DNA of 64,000 nucleotides from Marinoscillum pacificum (GTDB taxonomy: Bacteria > Bacteroidota > Bacteroidia > Cytophagales > Cyclobacteriaceae). The stretch covers positions 930,001-994,000 of the forward strand of contig NZ_JAMZMJ010000001.1 in assembly GCF_024714495.1 (NCBI RefSeq). Direction: 5' to 3'. The translations under genes and the position numbers were made by a program. Numbering within the stretch: position 1 is the stretch's first letter; each line of letters starts with the position of its first letter. This document shows, piece after piece, positions 25,149-34,269 of the stretch. The notes beneath the pieces are model-generated. The model made no database searches and was not told the DNA's origin. It saw nothing but the letters and a program-made list of their open reading frames with translations.

Positions 25149-25150
25149 GG

Positions 25151-26191
25151 ATGGAGTTTTTAGACAATTGGTTTTCGCTAAGCTGGTTTTCATGGACGAA
25201 ACTAAAATCATTTGATTGGGAGCAACCTATGTGGTTTTACGCACTGGCTGTCATTCCTCTTATTTTGATTTTGAGATGGGTTATTCTGGTCAAATTTAGA
25301 GATCGACTACCTATAGCTCTTACTAAAAATGACATTAAGAATGATCCAATTAGCATATTGAGGTTCATACCTCCCATTCTTTTCTATTTGGTATTGGCTT
25401 TAGTTATTGTAGCCTTAGCAAGACCTCAGTCCACCAATGAGCAAGTAGAGCAATGGAGTGAAGGAATCGACATTATGCTGACCATAGATATCTCTGAGTC
25501 GATGCAAATCGAGGATTTTAAACCTAACCGACTAGAAGCGGCAAAAGATGTAGCTAGAAACTTCGTGGCGGGTCGTTTTCAGGATAGAATTGGATTGGTA
25601 GTATTTTCAGGAGATGCCTTCTCTCGCTCTCCATTAACCACGGATTACGAGCTTCTTAATAGCTACATCGATGATATTTCCTTCGACTTGATTGAAAACA
25701 GAGGAACAGCTATTGGTAGTGCTTTAGCCGTATCCACTAATCGTCTGAGAGAGTCTGACAGTAAATCTAAAGTAATGATTCTCTTAAGTGATGGAGATAA
25801 TACTGCAGGAAATATTGACCCAATTACCGCTGCTCAGTTAGCGCAAGCATACGATATCAAGATTTACACCATTGCTATTGGGAAAGAAGGAAAAGTGCCT
25901 TTTGGAACAGACTTTTTCGGTAGACCTAGATATGTCGAAAACACCCTGGATGAAACCAACTTAAGAGAAATAGCCAAAATTGGAAATGGAAATTTCTACC
26001 GCGTTTCTGATAAAGAAGCGTTGGTGCAGGTATTTGACGAAATTGATGCGTTGGAAAAAGCAGAGATCAAAGAGACTCGATACAAAGACACCACAGACTA
26101 CTATGCCATTTATTTAAGATGGGCATTAGTATTTCTTGCTTTGTGGATGCTTACCAAGTCTACTTTCATTACGAATGCAATGACAGATTAA
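25151..26191 (+). CDS. batA: BatA, von Willebrand factor A membrane protein
   Basis: The 346-residue protein has two N-terminal membrane helices (WFYALAVIPLILILRWVIL and ILFYLVLALVIVALA), a VWA domain with MIDAS motif DISES (in LTIDISESMQ) and a later metal-ligand Thr and Asp (LLSDGDNTAG). A C-terminal membrane helix follows (YYAIYLRWALVFLALWML). This is the BatA topology. BatA and BatB normally follow one another in Bacteroides; batB, batC and batE are absent here, since the next gene is an aldo/keto reductase. The role is probably in envelope stress tolerance, inferred from the family. Confidence 0.9.
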   Translation: MEFLDNWFSLSWFSWTKLKSFDWEQPMWFYALAVIPLILILRWVILVKFRDRLPIALTKNDIKNDPISILRFIPPILFYLVLALVIVALARPQSTNEQVEQWSEGIDIMLTIDISESMQIEDFKPNRLEAAKDVARNFVAGRFQDRIGLVVFSGDAFSRSPLTTDYELLNSYIDDISFDLIENRGTAIGSALAVSTNRLRESDSKSKVMILLSDGDNTAGNIDPITAAQLAQAYDIKIYTIAIGKEGKVPFGTDFFGRPRYVENTLDETNLREIAKIGNGNFYRVSDKEALVQVFDEIDALEKAEIKETRYKDTTDYYAIYLRWALVFLALWMLTKSTFITNAMTD

Positions 26192-26233
26192 ACCTTTCCA
26201 TTTTGTATGGGTTAATTCTGAAAGCCATCAATT

Positions 26234-27133
26234 ATGAATTACCGTAAACTTCCAAAAACAGACCTCAACATTTCTGAGATTAGTTTTGGATGCATGTCTC
26301 TGGATCTTAATTCCGTAAATAATGAATCCATTCTTCGGACAGCACACGAGAGAGGAATCAACTATTTCGACACAGCAGACCTGTATAATAAAGGTGCTAA
26401 TGAATTACTTGTTGGTGATAGTCTGAAACCCATACGTACTGACGTAATTCTAGCAACAAAAGTTGGCAATGAATGGCTTCCAGATGGTTCTTCCTGGAGG
26501 TGGAATACTAGCAAAGATTACATTCTCAATGCTGCTGACAAAAGCTTAAAACGCCTTCAAACAGATTACATCGACATCTATCAGCTCCATGGAGGCACTA
26601 TTGATGATAACAGAGATGAAATCATTGAAGCTTTTGAATTACTAAAAGAACAAGGCAAGATTCGCTATTATGGTATATCATCCATCCGACCGAATGTAAT
26701 CAATGCCTATGCAACAGAAACAGACATCGTCAGTGACATGCTGCAATACAGTCTTTTGGATAGAAGACCAGAAGAAAACGTACTGGAATTAGCAAAAGAG
26801 CATCAAATTGGGCTCATGGTAAGAGGCGCACTCGCCAAAGGATTACTGGCTGGAAAACCAGCAACAGGCTTCCTTAACCATTCTACAGATGATGTGAGGA
26901 AAATCAACTCTACCCTTGAGAAACTTAGCTCAGCTCAAAGAAACAAAGGTCAAAGTGCTATCCAGTATGTTTTACACCATCAAGCAGTAACAACCGCAGT
27001 AATTGGCTTTAGGACATTGGAGCAACTCGATAACCTGGTCAATGATAACCTCAATCCAAGTTTATCAACACAGGAATACCAAGAACTTCAAAACTGTCTA
27101 CAACCAGCTATCTACGAGCAGCATAGAATTTAA
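26234..27133 (+). CDS. Aldo/keto reductase
   Basis: The 299-residue protein shows the AKR TIM-barrel pattern: FDTADLYNKGANELLVGDSL with catalytic Asp and Tyr (DTADLY), Lys in VILATKVG, and YIDIYQLHGG with the His position. The C-terminal NADPH-binding part is VIGFRTLEQLDNLV. It is closest in style to the YghZ/oxidoreductase branch. The physiological substrate cannot be assigned. It follows batA by 42 bases on the same strand and ends convergently, overlapping the next gene by four bases. Confidence 0.9.
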   Translation: MNYRKLPKTDLNISEISFGCMSLDLNSVNNESILRTAHERGINYFDTADLYNKGANELLVGDSLKPIRTDVILATKVGNEWLPDGSSWRWNTSKDYILNAADKSLKRLQTDYIDIYQLHGGTIDDNRDEIIEAFELLKEQGKIRYYGISSIRPNVINAYATETDIVSDMLQYSLLDRRPEENVLELAKEHQIGLMVRGALAKGLLAGKPATGFLNHSTDDVRKINSTLEKLSSAQRNKGQSAIQYVLHHQAVTTAVIGFRTLEQLDNLVNDNLNPSLSTQEYQELQNCLQPAIYEQHRI

Positions 27134-27687
27134 TACGCAACTACTGCATAATCATCCATTACTCGTGTGATACTAGCCACTAACTGCTGTTCATGAGACC
27201 ATGGCTCAGGCTGTCCAGAATATCCTTTCCAAATCATTCTATTGGTTTTAGCGTCTACTAAGAATATGGTATATGAGTCTGCTGGTAAGTTCACTTTCTG
27301 TTTGTAATAGTTCTTATGTTTTGGGTTTTGCTGTTCCTGGCCGCCAGCTTCATATTTCAACCAATGACTTAAATTGCTTTGTTCAAATCCCACCATTCTC
27401 GTTTCCTGGTAAAAGAATTTGCATGAAACCAATAAGTCAGGGCTGACTTCATCGTACCTATACCCCATACTTACCAGCCGCTTGAACAATGTGTTTTTGA
27501 CTATCTGCTCTTCATAATCTCCATTCCCAGAATAGCTATTGGACATGAAAGCAAATGATCTATATTCCTTGAATTTACCGTGAACATCATAGTCTGAGTC
27601 CATGACATACTGACTTGAAGAACAGCCCACCAACAACATCGCCGTTGTAGTGAATAAAAGCGAAAAAGTAAATTTCTTAATTTTCAT
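27130..27687 (-). CDS. DUF4136 lipoprotein
   Basis: The 185-residue protein has a lipobox (MLLVGC, C22) and then a DUF4136-like body: SDYDVHGKFKEYRSFAF, IVKNTLFKRLVSMGYRYDE, PDLLVSCKF and the closing DAKTNRMIWKGYSGQ. The family is made of envelope lipoproteins of unknown role. It stands alone, convergent with the aldo/keto reductase. About 120 AT-rich bases separate it from the DUF885 gene, with no clear promoter match. Confidence 0.8.
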   Translation of the reverse strand: MKIKKFTFSLLFTTTAMLLVGCSSSQYVMDSDYDVHGKFKEYRSFAFMSNSYSGNGDYEEQIVKNTLFKRLVSMGYRYDEVSPDLLVSCKFFYQETRMVGFEQSNLSHWLKYEAGGQEQQNPKHKNYYKQKVNLPADSYTIFLVDAKTNRMIWKGYSGQPEPWSHEQQLVASITRVMDDYAVVAY

Positions 27688-27809
27688 AGATATGTCTTTA
27701 ATATTAACATATCCATAAGTTAAATATCATTTCATTATATATTTAACAACTTAATAGCTTTTTCAATGAAAATGACAACATTTTACAATTCCCTTATTCC
27801 GCGTTGATT

Positions 27810-29519
27810 TCATCGATTTTTCTCAATGTAATACCTCACTTCCTTCTGTAATTCAAATAAAGGAACGGACCCGTTAGAGAGAATAATTTGATGAAAGTCT
27901 TGAATATCGAATTTATCTCCCAATTCCAGAGATGCTGTTTCTCTTAACTTTTTAATGGTTAGCTCTCCCACTTTATAACTTACAGCCTGCCCTGGCCATC
28001 CAATGTACCGATCTATTTCAGTGGTTACTTCATGCAGAGAGAGCGCTGTATTATTTGCCAGATAGTCTAACGCTTGCTGCCTGCTCCACCCTTTATAATG
28101 GATACCTACATCAACGACTAAACGGCACGCTCTCCACATCTCATAAGTGTACCTTCCAAATAACTCATAAGGAGTCTCATACATCCCCATTTCTTCACCA
28201 AGATATTCAGCATACAATCCCCAACCTTCTCCATAGGCACTGATGTAATAGTTCTTTCGGAACTCTGGAATATCGGCTGCCAGTTCCGCAGCTACCATCA
28301 TACCCAAATGATGACCAGGAACTGCCTCGTGAAGGGTTAATGCAGGTAGTGTATAAAAAGGCCTGCTTGGCAAGTCGTAAGTATTGACCCAGTAGATTCC
28401 TGCTCTATCATCACTTCGACTTCCAGGGACATAACGACCTCCTGTATATGTAGGCGCTATTGAAGCAGGAACAGGCTCCACGGTAAATGGCAATTGATAA
28501 AGCTGCTTAAACAGCTTTGGAAGTTGACCTTCAGCCTTTTTACTTAACCAGGCGGCTCTACTCAACAATTCCTGAGGTGTCTTTGCATAGAATTGAGCAT
28601 CTATTCGCAAAAAACCTATAAACTCTTTAAAACTCCCTTCAAACTCCAAGTCAGAGATAATAGCATCCATTGACTGTCTGATTCTTGCAACTTCTTGCAG
28701 ACCCAATTGATACACAAAATCAGGTGACATAGACTGTGTGGTATAGAAAGCTATCCTGTCTTCATAGTAAGCTTTTCCATTGTGAATTTTGGAGATTCCG
28801 ACTTCTAGAGGAGCTGCAACTAAGTATTGATCCCTCAAAAACACCTCTAGCTCTTCATATTTTGGACGTACGTGTTGCTCAATCAACTGTCTACCTGCTT
28901 CCTTTAGCTCTTCAGAATTTTCCGAATTCAATTTCAGGTACGGGGCGAAAAACGGATTTAATTGATAATCATTCACTAGATAAGGCTTTATCAGCTTTAA
29001 TGCGTTCCCAACAATGACTTTAGGACGCATAATCCCCTTTTTCATTCCTTTAATAAGAAGTGTTTTGTTGTAATCCAAAAAGTCCAAATAAGACAGCACC
29101 CACTTTTGGTAGTTAGAAAAATCCTCTGGAGAATTGAATTTCCAACTGGCAATGGCAAAAGAGGTTGCGTTGTAAAATCCTCCTTCTGCATTGAATGGCA
29201 TTAAATAAGACTTATACTTTACCTCGCTTATCTCGTCAGTCAATTTTAGCAGTAAAGTGGAATGAGTAATCTGATCCTGACGACCAAGTTGTTCTTTTGG
29301 AATTTGATTGAGCTTATCAAATTGCTTTTGAAGCTCCTTTGATCTTGCAAGAAGCATATCTTCGGTCAAAAAGTGATAACCCGCCTTGTAGTCCTCAAAA
29401 GAATAGTACTTTCGATTAATTTCTTCAACTTGATAGATGACTTGTTGCAACGCTAAATTTTCCTGAGCCGATAAACTATTGGCTATCAACAATAAAGAAA
29501 TTAGTATAACCTTTTTCAT
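27810..29519 (-). CDS. DUF885 family secreted metallopeptidase-like protein
   Basis: From ATG 29519 the protein has 569 residues and a signal peptide (KKVILISLLLIANSLSAQ). The body matches DUF885 proteins, which have a zincin-like HExxH-type motif; here it reads LHEAVPGHHLG, with a downstream Glu in SAYGEGWGLYAEYLGEEMG. The C-terminal part has YIGWPGQAVSYKVGEL, a conserved family block. These proteins are probably periplasmic or surface peptidases, but activity is rarely shown. An ATG three codons upstream (29528) would also work. Confidence 0.87.
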   Translation of the reverse strand: MKKVILISLLLIANSLSAQENLALQQVIYQVEEINRKYYSFEDYKAGYHFLTEDMLLARSKELQKQFDKLNQIPKEQLGRQDQITHSTLLLKLTDEISEVKYKSYLMPFNAEGGFYNATSFAIASWKFNSPEDFSNYQKWVLSYLDFLDYNKTLLIKGMKKGIMRPKVIVGNALKLIKPYLVNDYQLNPFFAPYLKLNSENSEELKEAGRQLIEQHVRPKYEELEVFLRDQYLVAAPLEVGISKIHNGKAYYEDRIAFYTTQSMSPDFVYQLGLQEVARIRQSMDAIISDLEFEGSFKEFIGFLRIDAQFYAKTPQELLSRAAWLSKKAEGQLPKLFKQLYQLPFTVEPVPASIAPTYTGGRYVPGSRSDDRAGIYWVNTYDLPSRPFYTLPALTLHEAVPGHHLGMMVAAELAADIPEFRKNYYISAYGEGWGLYAEYLGEEMGMYETPYELFGRYTYEMWRACRLVVDVGIHYKGWSRQQALDYLANNTALSLHEVTTEIDRYIGWPGQAVSYKVGELTIKKLRETASLELGDKFDIQDFHQIILSNGSVPLFELQKEVRYYIEKNR

Positions 29520-29581
29520 GAAATCCATTAATTAGTCTTTCTAAATCTAAGCATCTTTGACCGATCAAGAGGCAATCAACT

Positions 29582-30154
29582 ATGAGCAAAGAATACATCG
29601 ACGACCAGATTTTTAAAAACATTGACTATCGATTAAACGAGTTAGAGAATGGTGAATACACAGATTGCCAATTCGTTCAGTGCTCTTTTGAACATGTCAA
29701 CTTATCCAGCCAAGTATTTGCTGATTGCGTATTCATTGAATGTGATTTGAGCAATGCGAAGTTATCTGACACATCATTCAGAAATGTCAAATTCAAAGAC
29801 TGCAAAATGCTCGGGCTTCACTTTAATGACTGTCGTGAATTTTTATTACAGATGTCCTTTAAGAGTTGTAGCCTTAGCTATTCTACCTTTCATGGATTGA
29901 ATATCTCGCAAACTGTTTTTGATCATTGTGAATGCAAAGAGGTTGATTTTGAAAACTGCAACCTGATGAAATCCGTTTTTGAAGAGACCGATTTACAAGG
30001 AGCCATATTTAATAATTCCAACCTTACGCTCGCAAATTTCTCCACCGCCAACAACTTCAGCATCAATCCGGAAAATAATATTTTAAAAAAGGCGTATTTC
30101 TCAAGATATAATATAATTGGATTAATAAATCACTTAAACATTAATCTGAAATAA
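29582..30154 (+). CDS. Pentapeptide repeat protein, Qnr-like C-terminus
   Basis: The 190-residue protein consists mostly of A(D/N)LxX-type pentapeptide repeats with central Phe or Leu (CQFVQCSFEHVNLSSQVF, TDLQGAIFNNSNLTLANF), forming a right-handed quadrilateral helix. The end, NPENNILKKAYFSRYNIIGL, resembles the C-terminal dimer segment of Qnr and MfpA proteins (NPxxNxLKKAxFS). Those proteins mimic DNA and protect gyrase from quinolones. At 190 residues it is a little shorter than Qnr (about 218). Gyrase protection is an inference; many chromosomal relatives have unknown roles. It is a single-gene unit. Confidence 0.82.
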   Translation: MSKEYIDDQIFKNIDYRLNELENGEYTDCQFVQCSFEHVNLSSQVFADCVFIECDLSNAKLSDTSFRNVKFKDCKMLGLHFNDCREFLLQMSFKSCSLSYSTFHGLNISQTVFDHCECKEVDFENCNLMKSVFEETDLQGAIFNNSNLTLANFSTANNFSINPENNILKKAYFSRYNIIGLINHLNINLK

Positions 30155-30285
30155 GCGTTTCAATATTACCACACATGTAACATTCCATCCGCAGATCACT
30201 TTAGGTCTACCATTCATATCATGAATTGACCTCAAATCATCGATTGCCGTTCATTTAAGCAGATCAAAACTAAACTCAAACAATA

Positions 30286-30867
30286 ATGAAAAAGGCAATT
30301 CTAACAATGGCTGTAGTGGCATTGGTATGCTCAACCGCCATGTCAAAAACGGATCCTTCCGACAAAGCGTCTAGTAACAAAATCAGTCTTACAAAGACAG
30401 ACAACAGCAAATTTTCGCTGGATATGGTCACTAATGAAAAGGGCGTGGTGAGACTCAAAATCATCGACGAAAAAGGAAAATTATTAGTGGCTGAGAAGGT
30501 TTCTTTTAACAAATCCTTTAGCCTCCCAATAGACATGTCTAACATGAGTGAAGGCAATTACACGGTAAAAGCAGAATCAAGTATTTCTTCGTTGGAACAA
30601 AGTGTGTTTGTAAGCACGCTTCATGAAGAAGATGTAGCAGCCTTTTTAAGAAATGAAGGTAATAGAAATTTTCGCTTAAAGGTATATCACGAAAATATCC
30701 CAGTTTCAATCAAAATTATAGACGCCGCAGGCCATGTCTATTATGATAAAACCATTACGAGTGAAATCAATTTTATTCAGAATTTTGACCTATCTCAGAT
30801 TAGCGAATCTGTAGATTTAGAAATGATCATTTCTGGTAAAAAATCAACTATTTATAAATCAATCTAA
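30286..30867 (+). CDS. Small secreted protein with two sorting-domain-like sandwiches
   Basis: The 193-residue protein has a signal peptide (MKKAILTMAVVALVCSTAMS). The rest appears to be two related beta-sandwich units. The first (about 45-110) contains VVRLKIIDEKGKLLVAEKV and DMSNMSEGNYTVKAES. The second (about 125-193) contains RLKVYHENIPVSIKIIDAAG and FDLSQISESVDLEMII. Both resemble the type A T9SS sorting domain (IxDxxGKxV, then DMSxLxxGxYxVKV) but with no cargo domain. Similar small proteins are common in Cytophagales; the function is unknown. A terminator-like hairpin follows at 30900. Confidence 0.65.
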   Translation: MKKAILTMAVVALVCSTAMSKTDPSDKASSNKISLTKTDNSKFSLDMVTNEKGVVRLKIIDEKGKLLVAEKVSFNKSFSLPIDMSNMSEGNYTVKAESSISSLEQSVFVSTLHEEDVAAFLRNEGNRNFRLKVYHENIPVSIKIIDAAGHVYYDKTITSEINFIQNFDLSQISESVDLEMIISGKKSTIYKSI

Positions 30868-30899
30868 TCGGACTAAATAAAGAAAATCCTCTTCATATC

Positions 30900-30940
30900 A
30901 AGGTGCTTTTGGGCTGTGCTCATCTGCACCTTTATTTTTT
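30900..30940 (+). terminator. Probable terminator after the small secreted protein
   Basis: AAGGTGC (30900-30906) pairs with GCACCTT (30926-30932) across a 19-base loop, followed by TATTTTTT on the plus strand. The long loop makes it weaker than a classical terminator, but its position between two convergent genes is right. Confidence 0.5.
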
Positions 30941-31568
30941 AATTGATCATGTAATTGTCAACCAGGAAATAGATCATTTGAAATCCAAAGAGAATTAAAA
31001 TCACTCCAACAGATCTGTTTAGGATCAATATCTTCTTAGGAGTCACTGAAGATCGCAAGCGATGAGCTATAAACGCTTTGATGATATCTGTAGTAAATAT
31101 GGTGGTAAGCATTCCTGCAAAAAACGATAGCTGAGCATTAAAAGTGAACTCATACTTGGTAGCCATTACACCAATGATGCTAATCCATCCGATTAAAATC
31201 AATGGATTAAACCCATTCAATACAAACCCTTTAACAAGATATTTGAGATACGAGAGGTCTTTTTTATTTTCTATTTCGTTTTTGTAAAGCTTTGGTTTTT
31301 TGAACCAGGAGTAAACTCCATATAAGATCAGAACAATAGTCCCGATAACTCCTAGCCATAAACGAATCCGAGGGTTATCAAGCAAAGAAGCCACTCCCAT
31401 AATGGATAATACCACGTATATAATATCGCTCAAACTAATACCTATAGCTAACAATATAGCTTTCTTGAATCCTTTCTGCACGCTTGTTTGGATCAAGGCA
31501 AAGAACCCTGGCCCAATAGAAAAGATGAATACTAATCCTGATATTAATCCGGTTAAATATGGATGCAT
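30939..31568 (-). CDS. LysE/RhtB family exporter
   Basis: From ATG 31568 the protein has 209 residues with six hydrophobic segments and the family's N-terminal motif (GLVFIFSIGPGFFALIQTSVQKGFKKA, where the conserved Gly-Pro is visible). LysE-type proteins export amino acids or related small molecules across the inner membrane. The open frame reaches 31610, but ATG 31568 overlaps the GH3 stop codon as TAATG, an arrangement repeated elsewhere in this genome, so it is chosen. Co-translation with the GH3 gene suggests a shared substrate. Confidence 0.85.
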   Translation of the reverse strand: MHPYLTGLISGLVFIFSIGPGFFALIQTSVQKGFKKAILLAIGISLSDIIYVVLSIMGVASLLDNPRIRLWLGVIGTIVLILYGVYSWFKKPKLYKNEIENKKDLSYLKYLVKGFVLNGFNPLILIGWISIIGVMATKYEFTFNAQLSFFAGMLTTIFTTDIIKAFIAHRLRSSVTPKKILILNRSVGVILILFGFQMIYFLVDNYMIN

Positions 31569-33124
31569 TAATGAACGTTTTCGTTTAGCCCAGACAGGAA
31601 ACTCTTCCAATCTACAGCTTTTTCGTTTTTAAGCACTCTAGGGAATTTATTTTGTCCCCCTTCCTTACCTTGAAGCTTTAACCATTCATAGAAAATAGAA
31701 GTTGGCATCACATGTACTGAAAAATTCTTCAATGCATGTCCACGTTCCACTTTATAGTCGTCGTTGAGGTCTTTTAGTCGCTCATCAAGTTTTTGAGCCA
31801 ACAAAGCCTCATCTACTTGATCATCAGTACCAATGTACCATCGATGCCCAAATAAACTATCACTGGGCTCCCCAATTACGGTAAACTCCCTAACATCAAA
31901 ATTGAGCTCTTCGCTTACCAGCTCAATCGCCTTGTTCATATTATCAAGAGAAAGGTGTTCACCGCACAAGCTTAAGAAATGCTTGGTACGACCTATGATA
32001 TAAATCTCCGCTTCTTTTACAGAGGCAAATTTAACAACATCTCCGATAAGATACCTCCAGGTGCCAGCGTTTGTAGTCAATAACAAAGCATACTCCTTAT
32101 TCTCCTCAACCTGACCTATGTGTAGGGTTTCAGCTCCCTCTTTTAACTCTCCGTCTTCTGTAAAGTTTTGATCATTGAACGGAACAAACTCGTAAAAAAT
32201 TCCATTATTCATCACCAAACGCATGGATTTGCGATCTGGAAAAGCCTGAAAGGCAATAAATCCTTCACTTGCCAGGTAGGTCTCTAAATAGAGCAACGGA
32301 GATTTCAGCAGCTTTTCAAACCCTTTTTTATAAGGTTCAAAGGATACTCCTCCATGGACAAATATTTTTAGGTTGGGCCAAATATCATGGATGGTCTCCA
32401 CCTCATAGTATTTGATGATTTTTTCCATTAAGATTTGCAACCAAGCCGGCACGCCAACAATAATGCCGATATCCCAGTTCTTAGCATTCTTAGTGATATC
32501 ATCAAGCTTAGCGCCCCACTCTGATGTTTTTGCGATACGCTTACCAGGCTTATAAAAATGCTGAAACCAGAACGGTATTTGTGCGGCCGTAATTCCACTC
32601 AAATCCCCCTCAAAATAAGTCCCACTTTTTCTCAAATTGGTACTTCCTCCAAGCATTAAGATGCCTTTGGTAAACAGGTCAGTAGGCAGGTCATATCTCG
32701 ATAATGAAAGTATTTGACGAATACTCGTTTTGCGAATAGATTTGACCATATCACGAGTAATCGGAATATATTTAGAGGCAGCACCTGAAGTTCCGCTACT
32801 CAAAGCGAAGTACTTTATTTTACCAGGATAGCAAACATTTTTCTTTCCATCTTTAGCCAGATGCCACCATTGATCATATATGGCATTGTAGTCAAAAGTT
32901 GGCACTGAACTTCTATATGCATCATAGAATTCATCCGAATCATCACTTTTGAAAGACTTTAAAACTCCGTCGAAATCGTAATGTTCTCCAAATTGAGTTT
33001 GCTTTGAATGAATTAGGAGTTTTCTCAGTTCTTGCTTTTGTAATTCGCTCGGAGAAGAAAATTGTTGCTCCAAACTTTCTCTCAAAGTGATGCCTTTTTT
33101 GAGCAGTGTACCTAAAATTGCCAT
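31568..33124 (-). CDS. GH3 family acyl-adenylate amido-synthetase-like protein
   Basis: The 518-residue protein is a GH3 (auxin-responsive promoter family) member. Its ATP/AMP-binding motif is FALSSGTSGAASKYIPIT near residues 110-125, with LETYLASEGFIAFQ and IYIIGRTKHFLSLCGEHLS further on. Plant GH3 enzymes adenylate a carboxylic acid and join it to an amino acid. Bacterial members are widespread in Bacteroidota but their substrates are mostly unknown. It is followed by a LysE exporter with a one-base stop-start overlap. No acid-producing genes are adjacent. Confidence 0.88.
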   Translation of the reverse strand: MAILGTLLKKGITLRESLEQQFSSPSELQKQELRKLLIHSKQTQFGEHYDFDGVLKSFKSDDSDEFYDAYRSSVPTFDYNAIYDQWWHLAKDGKKNVCYPGKIKYFALSSGTSGAASKYIPITRDMVKSIRKTSIRQILSLSRYDLPTDLFTKGILMLGGSTNLRKSGTYFEGDLSGITAAQIPFWFQHFYKPGKRIAKTSEWGAKLDDITKNAKNWDIGIIVGVPAWLQILMEKIIKYYEVETIHDIWPNLKIFVHGGVSFEPYKKGFEKLLKSPLLYLETYLASEGFIAFQAFPDRKSMRLVMNNGIFYEFVPFNDQNFTEDGELKEGAETLHIGQVEENKEYALLLTTNAGTWRYLIGDVVKFASVKEAEIYIIGRTKHFLSLCGEHLSLDNMNKAIELVSEELNFDVREFTVIGEPSDSLFGHRWYIGTDDQVDEALLAQKLDERLKDLNDDYKVERGHALKNFSVHVMPTSIFYEWLKLQGKEGGQNKFPRVLKNEKAVDWKSFLSGLNENVH

Positions 33125-33224
33125 AGCTAGTTGCTTTTCAAGAGCGTAATTTTACCTTAATTTGGTAACTCGTCTATTATCTATACGCTAAAGTTAACCA
33201 AGTAGTCGTCAATCTATATCCGCA

Positions 33225-33902
33225 ATGAGTAAAATAGCCGATAACATTTCAAAAATTAACATTGAGATAGAACCTTATGAAGCTCGCTTAATCGCAGTTA
33301 GTAAAACCAAACCTGGTGATGCTATCCAAGAAGCTTATGATCATGGCCACAGGGATTTTGGTGAGAACAAAGTTCAGGAAATGACCGAAAAACATGAGCA
33401 GCTGCCATCTGACATTAGATGGCATATGATTGGTCATTTACAGCGAAATAAGGTAAAATATATTGCTCCATATGTCTACCTCATTCATTCTATAGATAGC
33501 GAAAGACTGTTAAAAGCAGTGGACAAGGAAGCTGTCAAGAGTGATCGAATTATCAACTGTTTGTTGCAAGTTCATATTGCTGAAGAAGAGTCCAAATTTG
33601 GATTTGATGAAAAGGAGCTGAAGCAACTTTTAGATAACAATATCTTAAAAGAAACGCCCAATGTGAGAGTGGTAGGCCTGATGGGAATGGCCACCAACAC
33701 CGAAAATGAAGCCCAGATCATTCGTGAATTCACAGGATTGAAAATGCTTTTTGACGAACTGCAGGAAGCCTACCAACTTGACAACTTCAATTTAAAATAC
33801 CTATCCATGGGAATGAGTGGTGACTACCAGATTGCTCTGGATTGTGGCAGTAACATGGTACGAATAGGTAGCACAATATTCGGAGAAAGAAACTATGTCT
33901 AA
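33225..33902 (+). CDS. YggS-family PLP homeostasis protein
   Basis: The 225-residue protein is the single-domain alanine-racemase-like PLP-binding protein (PLPBP/YggS/YlmE). The PLP lysine is K27 in AVSKTKP. Other family motifs are GHRDFGENKVQEM, WHMIGHLQRNK, GLMGMATNTEN and LSMGMSGDYQIALDCGSNMVRIGSTIFG. It helps balance vitamin B6 and amino acid pools and has no known catalytic activity. Its end overlaps the following DUF423 gene by eight bases. Confidence 0.95.
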   Translation: MSKIADNISKINIEIEPYEARLIAVSKTKPGDAIQEAYDHGHRDFGENKVQEMTEKHEQLPSDIRWHMIGHLQRNKVKYIAPYVYLIHSIDSERLLKAVDKEAVKSDRIINCLLQVHIAEEESKFGFDEKELKQLLDNNILKETPNVRVVGLMGMATNTENEAQIIREFTGLKMLFDELQEAYQLDNFNLKYLSMGMSGDYQIALDCGSNMVRIGSTIFGERNYV

Positions 33903-34266
33903 AAACATTCTAATTACAGGAGCCATTTTGGGTGGATTGGTTGTGGCAATAGGTGCGTTTGGCGCTCATGCGCTCAACCCTATTTTAACAGAAAATGGAA
34001 GAGTAGCTACATTTGAAACTGCCGTACAGTATCACATGTTCCACACACTGGCACTCCTGCTTGTCGGAATCCTGTCAAAAGAAAAAACCCACCAACTTTT
34101 ACAGTGGGTGGGTTATCTATTCTTTTTTGGAATCCTGATCTTCTCAGGATCACTTTATGTGCTTTCCATTACCAACATTACCATTCTTGGGGCGATTACT
34201 CCATTAGGAGGTGTTGCATTTATTGGTGGATGGATTTTGTTAATTATCTACTTGTATAAGTCATAA
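33895..34266 (+). CDS. DUF423 membrane protein
   Basis: The 123-residue protein has four hydrophobic helices and the DUF423 pattern: GAILGGLVVAIGAFGAHAL, FETAVQYHMFHTLALLLVG, SGSLYVLSITNI and ITPLGGVAFIGGWILL. These small inner-membrane proteins are widespread but uncharacterised. It overlaps yggS by eight bases and is probably co-translated. Confidence 0.9.
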   Translation: MSKNILITGAILGGLVVAIGAFGAHALNPILTENGRVATFETAVQYHMFHTLALLLVGILSKEKTHQLLQWVGYLFFFGILIFSGSLYVLSITNITILGAITPLGGVAFIGGWILLIIYLYKS

Positions 34267-34269
34267 GAC

